Assembly (NCBI RefSeq): GCF_030732985.1
Contig: NZ_JASHJX010000037.1
Span: forward strand, 1-47,541
DNA from: Nioella sp. MMSF_3534
GTDB lineage: Bacteria > Pseudomonadota > Alphaproteobacteria > Rhodobacterales > Rhodobacteraceae
Length of the DNA: 47,541 nt
Direction: 5' to 3'
Shown piece by piece: positions 44,517 to 47,541 of this stretch. The position numbers were made by a program, and so were the translations under genes. Every line of letters begins with the position of its first letter. Position 1 is the stretch's first letter. The notes beneath the pieces were generated by a model. It saw only the letters and a list, made by a program, of their open reading frames with translations, was not told where the DNA came from and ran no database searches.

Positions 44517-45425
44517 TCAGAACAGGGCAAGCACCAGTGTGACCGCGCCAAACGCCGCCCAGACCCGCCAGAGCACGGATATGGAGGCATCGACCTCCGC
44601 CACCCCGATCTCCCGCGCACCGCTGCCATTGACCCAAGGAAAGTCCCGCGTCTCCCCGTGATAGCTGCGCGGGCCGGACAGGGCCACATCCAGCACCCCC
44701 GCCATCGCGGCCTCTGGCCATCCCGCATTGGGCGACCGGTGCAGCCGCGCGTCCTGGCGGATCACGTCCACCGCGCGTTCCGACCAGAAGGCCAGCGCAA
44801 TCAGCCCCGCGGTGATGCGTGCTGGAATCCAGTTCAGCACATCATCGAGACGCGCCGCGGCCCATCCGAAATCTTCATGCCGCGGCGTGCGATAGCCGAT
44901 CATGGAATCGGCGGTGTTCACCACTTTGTAGATCAGGATGCCCGGCAACCCGCCAATGAGGTACCAGAAGGCGGGCGCGATGACCCCGTCCGAGAAGTTC
45001 TCGGCGGCACTTTCAATCGCGGCCCGCGCCACGGCGGGCTCATCCATGCCACTGGTATCACGCCCCACGATCATCGCAACAGCACGCCGCCCCTCGCCCA
45101 CGCCATAGCGCAGCCCGTCGGCCACCGCCTGCACATGCTGCACAAGGCTCTTCTGCGCCAGCAGGATCGCCGCCCAGATCAGGGACCAGAGCCAGCCCAA
45201 GGGCAGCGCCTCGATCACCGCGCCCAAAAGGCCCGCCCCGGCGACCAGCCCCATGACGACCAGAATGCCGTTGTCCCACCGGGGGAACCGGTTGAATTCC
45301 GCGTCACACCAGCCGATCACCCGCCCCATCAGCACGGCGGGATGCGGCATCCGCGACCAGAGCCAGCGCGGCTCTCCCATCACGGCATCCAGCGCCATGG
45401 CCCCAAGCAGCAGCCAGGCGGTCAT
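44517..45425 (-). CDS. cbiB: Adenosylcobinamide-phosphate synthase (CbiB)
   Basis: Attaches the aminopropanol or its phosphate to adenosylcobyric acid in the inner membrane. 302 residues with several hydrophobic helices (LLLGAMALDAVMGEP, WSLIWAAILLAQKSLVQH, ISVLWRVWAAFGAVTLVLAL). Family hallmarks: PHPAVLMGRVIGWCD, AAIESAAENFSDGVIAPAFWY and KVVNTADSMIGYRTPRHEDFG. It is known as CobD in the Pseudomonas naming. The start codon overlaps the stop of the threonine-phosphate decarboxylase gene (ATGA), the partner that makes its substrate. Confidence 0.95.
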   Translation of the reverse strand: MTAWLLLGAMALDAVMGEPRWLWSRMPHPAVLMGRVIGWCDAEFNRFPRWDNGILVVMGLVAGAGLLGAVIEALPLGWLWSLIWAAILLAQKSLVQHVQAVADGLRYGVGEGRRAVAMIVGRDTSGMDEPAVARAAIESAAENFSDGVIAPAFWYLIGGLPGILIYKVVNTADSMIGYRTPRHEDFGWAAARLDDVLNWIPARITAGLIALAFWSERAVDVIRQDARLHRSPNAGWPEAAMAGVLDVALSGPRSYHGETRDFPWVNGSGAREIGVAEVDASISVLWRVWAAFGAVTLVLALF

Positions 45426-46372
45426 GACAGGGCCTCTTCAAGTCGTGCCCAATGGGCGTCCGGTCCCGGCAGGCCAAGTCTGAGCCAGCGGTCGGAATAG
45501 GGGAAAATCCGGCTCCAGATATGGTGCTGTGCCAGTCGGTCCTGCCAGACCGCCGCCTCGCCCACATCGTATAGGCGGAAGAGCGTTGTGCCACCTGCCA
45601 CTGTAGCCCCCGCGCTTGTCATCAAAGAATCCAGCCGCTCCGCATCGCGGGCCAGCCGTGTGCGGGTCGCCCCAGCCCAATCCCGATCGCGCAGCGCAGC
45701 AGCGCCGGTCGCCAGCCCCGGACCGGACACCGCCCATGGCCCGATCATTTCGGCCAGCCGGTCAATCGTTTCGGGCCGCGCAATGGCAAAGCCCAACCGC
45801 AACCCCGCCAGCCCCCAGAACTTGCCAAAGCTCTTCAGCACGATCACGCCCGGACGCTCCGCCATATGGACGAGGCTCTGCCCCGGCATCACGTCGCCAA
45901 AGCTTTCGTCGATCACCGTCAGGGGGCGGTCGCCCTCCAGCTCTGCCGCGCTCCAGACCCGGCCATCGGGATTGTTGGGGTGGACCACGACCAGCGCCCC
46001 GCCCTCATCCGCCTGCCAGCCATGGGCGCGGAAGGCCGCCCAGTGCTCGTTATAGGTGGGGGCGGGGATGTGGACCCGGCCAGCGGGCACAAGCGCCGGA
46101 ATGCGCGCGATCAGGGCAGACGCGCCGGGCGCGGCGAGAATGCCTGCCCCATCCGGCACGTTCCAAAACGCCCGCGCCGCCGTGTAAAGCGCGTCGAATG
46201 CCGCCCTATCTGGCAGCGCCGTCCAGGCATCGGCGGGAAAGTCCGGCACCGGGTAGGGCAGGGGGTTGATCCCGGTCGACAGGTCGATCCAATCCGCCCG
46301 CGTGCCGCCATAGCGGGCAACCGCGCCGTCCACCCCGCCGCCATGATCGCGTTTGCCTTCGATCCCGGTCAT
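45422..46372 (-). CDS. cobD: Threonine-phosphate decarboxylase (CobD in Salmonella naming)
   Basis: PLP enzyme that makes (R)-1-amino-2-propanol O-2-phosphate for the cobalamin nucleotide loop. 316 residues, shorter than the 360 of Salmonella CobD but normal for rhodobacterial CobC-type members. Class I/II aminotransferase features: DLSTGINPLPYP, the APTYNEHW and HPNNPDGRVW segments, the VIDESFGD Asp and the PLP lysine in LKSFGKFWGLAGLRLG. It overlaps cbiB by 4 bases. No cobalamin riboswitch is seen in the 39 bases upstream. Confidence 0.92.
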   Translation of the reverse strand: MTGIEGKRDHGGGVDGAVARYGGTRADWIDLSTGINPLPYPVPDFPADAWTALPDRAAFDALYTAARAFWNVPDGAGILAAPGASALIARIPALVPAGRVHIPAPTYNEHWAAFRAHGWQADEGGALVVVHPNNPDGRVWSAAELEGDRPLTVIDESFGDVMPGQSLVHMAERPGVIVLKSFGKFWGLAGLRLGFAIARPETIDRLAEMIGPWAVSGPGLATGAAALRDRDWAGATRTRLARDAERLDSLMTSAGATVAGGTTLFRLYDVGEAAVWQDRLAQHHIWSRIFPYSDRWLRLGLPGPDAHWARLEEALS

Positions 46373-46411
46373 CGCCGTCCCCTGTTCGCCGGGAACGGTT
46401 CAACCCGATTT

Positions 46412-47401
46412 TCAGGCCGCCCGCAATGCCTCTCGCCCATGCGGGGTGTCCCAGTCGATCTGGGGCCCGATTGGAATGATCCGATGCGGATTGATGCTGT
46501 CGTGGCTGTAGTGGTAGTGGCGGATGAAATGGTCGAAATGCACCACGTCCCGGATACCGGGCCATTGGTAAAGCTCCCGCGCCCATCCCCACAGGTTCGG
46601 ATAGTCGATGATCCGCACCCGGTTGCACTTGAAATGCTGGTGATAGACCGCGTCGAACCGGGCAATGGTGGGGAACAGCCGCCAATCGGCCTCGGTGATG
46701 CTGTCGCCTGTCAGATAGCGGTTCCGTGACAGGATATCCTCGATCCAGTCCAGCGCCTCGAAGAGCGTATGAACGGCGCTGTCATAGGCTTGCTGCGACG
46801 TGGCGAAGCCCGCTTTGTAGACCCCGTTATTCACCGCGTCATAGATCCGCGTATTCAGCCCGTCGATCTGATCCTGCAGAGCGTCCGGGTGGAAATCCTG
46901 CCTATCCCCGGTGATTCCGTTAAAGGCCGTATTGAACATGCGGATGATCTCGGCGCTTTCGTTCGAAACGATGGTATCGCGGTCCTTGTCCCACAGGATC
47001 GGCACGGTCACGCGACCCGTCATGTCGGGTTTGGCGCGCAGGTAGATGTCGCGGGCGAAGTCCGAGCCGAACAGCCGGTCACCTGTCGCACCGGGAAAGT
47101 CATCCGAGAAGGTCCAGCCGTCCGACAGCATGTCGGGATGCACGACAGACACGTCGATATGGTCTTCAAGTCCTTTCAGACTGCGGAAAATCATCGTGCG
47201 GTTGGCCCAGGGGCAGGCATGGCTGACATAGAGATGATAGCGGCCGCTTTCAGCCTTGAAGCCGCCTTCGCCGGTGGGGCCGGGCGCGCCATCAGCGGTC
47301 ACCCAGTTGCGAAACTGCGCCTCGCTGCGTTTGAACGCGCCGTCCGTGGATTTGGTGTCGTACCATTTATCCACCCAATGTCCGTCGACCAACATTCCCA
47401 T
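46412..47401 (-). CDS. yqjG: Glutathionyl-hydroquinone reductase (GST Xi class, YqjG-like)
   Basis: 329 residues. Catalytic Cys63 in LYVSHACPWANRTMIF is the Xi-class signature (C-P-W-A). VTVPILWDKDRDTIVSNESAEIIRMF has the cis-Pro and glutathione contact, and the C-domain has YLTGDSITEADWRLFPTI and RFDAVYHQHFKCN. It reduces glutathionyl-hydroquinones using a second glutathione. The gene is upstream of cobD (39-base gap) on the same strand, though a functional link is not evident. The last 140 bases of the window after it hold no gene apart from a partial element copy. Confidence 0.95.
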   Translation of the reverse strand: MGMLVDGHWVDKWYDTKSTDGAFKRSEAQFRNWVTADGAPGPTGEGGFKAESGRYHLYVSHACPWANRTMIFRSLKGLEDHIDVSVVHPDMLSDGWTFSDDFPGATGDRLFGSDFARDIYLRAKPDMTGRVTVPILWDKDRDTIVSNESAEIIRMFNTAFNGITGDRQDFHPDALQDQIDGLNTRIYDAVNNGVYKAGFATSQQAYDSAVHTLFEALDWIEDILSRNRYLTGDSITEADWRLFPTIARFDAVYHQHFKCNRVRIIDYPNLWGWARELYQWPGIRDVVHFDHFIRHYHYSHDSINPHRIIPIGPQIDWDTPHGREALRAA

Positions 47402-47505
47402 TCCTGCGCTCCTTCCGATTGCTTGTCTGCAACCTAGTCGCCACGGCAGCGCAGGCCACCTTCAACAGCGCAGAGCCCACCTGCCCCAGTGCACAGACCC
47501 CGCCT

Positions 47506-47535
47506 TCTCCTTGTGCAAATACTCCGGGGAGCGCG
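47506..47535 (-). repeat. Dispersed element, module 1-like partial copy E
   Basis: On the minus strand it reads CGCTCCCCGGAGTATTTGCACAAGGAG, similar to module 1 of the other copies but diverged, with a shorter stem. It should lie downstream of a gene beyond the right edge. No module 2 is visible within the window. Confidence 0.4.
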
Positions 47536-47541
47536 AGGGGC

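Noticed and set aside
46373-46411. Cobalamin riboswitch ahead of cobD-cbiB
   Set aside because: The gap is only 39 bases and shows no B12-box sequence.

Overview
The window reads as a chromosomal segment of a marine-type alphaproteobacterium of the Rhodobacteraceae (Roseobacter/Rhodobacter group). The evidence is high GC, tightly packed genes with many 4-base stop/start overlaps, a petP-petR regulator pair, an ilvE neighbour typical of that family, an IalB-like protein next to rlmN, a cobD-cbiB pair, and protein sequences that look rhodobacterial throughout. I see no tRNA, rRNA, prophage, insertion sequence or CRISPR array. Nearly everything is core or soft-core metabolism, envelope maintenance and redox regulation.

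Left part (1-17.4 kb). A truncated pbpC (penicillin-binding protein 1C) follows a large alpha-2-macroglobulin gene with a GTGA overlap; this is a classic periplasmic defence/repair pair. Divergent from it is a soluble PAS hybrid histidine kinase. Then come an R. etli-type asparaginase, an IalB-like secreted protein, rlmN, a 59-residue exported peptide, two L,D-transpeptidases flanking a CAP-domain lipoprotein, and a minus-strand run of a GST, queG and a nucleoside-sugar-epimerase-like SDR.

Middle part (17.4-29.1 kb). mtgA and arsC lie on the minus strand. ade and amn form an AMP to adenine to hypoxanthine operon. HU has its own promoter region and terminator. A GST faces a WYL/YafY regulator. 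Then follow an EamA transporter, a ccdA-thioredoxin pair, a Flp-prepilin-like fusion protein, aroC, and a flavin amine oxidase whose domain order is circularly permuted.

Right part (29.1-47.5 kb). A seven-gene minus-strand chain runs petP-petR-HDAC-HDAC-xseB-ispA-dxs, joining redox regulators to isoprenoid precursor synthesis. Divergent from it is ilvE. Then come rlmH, rsfS, a polytopic membrane protein with two dyad sites in its promoter region, a small lipoprotein, smc, an MltB-type lytic transglycosylase, cbiB and cobD (cobalamin), and a glutathionyl-hydroquinone reductase.

The most unusual items are four. The first is the circularly permuted, Tat-exported amine oxidase (27900-29117). The second is a dispersed two-module element of about 180 bp placed just downstream of genes, with three full copies and two partial ones. 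The third is the Flp-type prepilin leader fused to a predicted beta-sandwich domain (25951-26658). The fourth is a pair of 17-bp dyads in front of the membrane-protein gene at 37862-39055.
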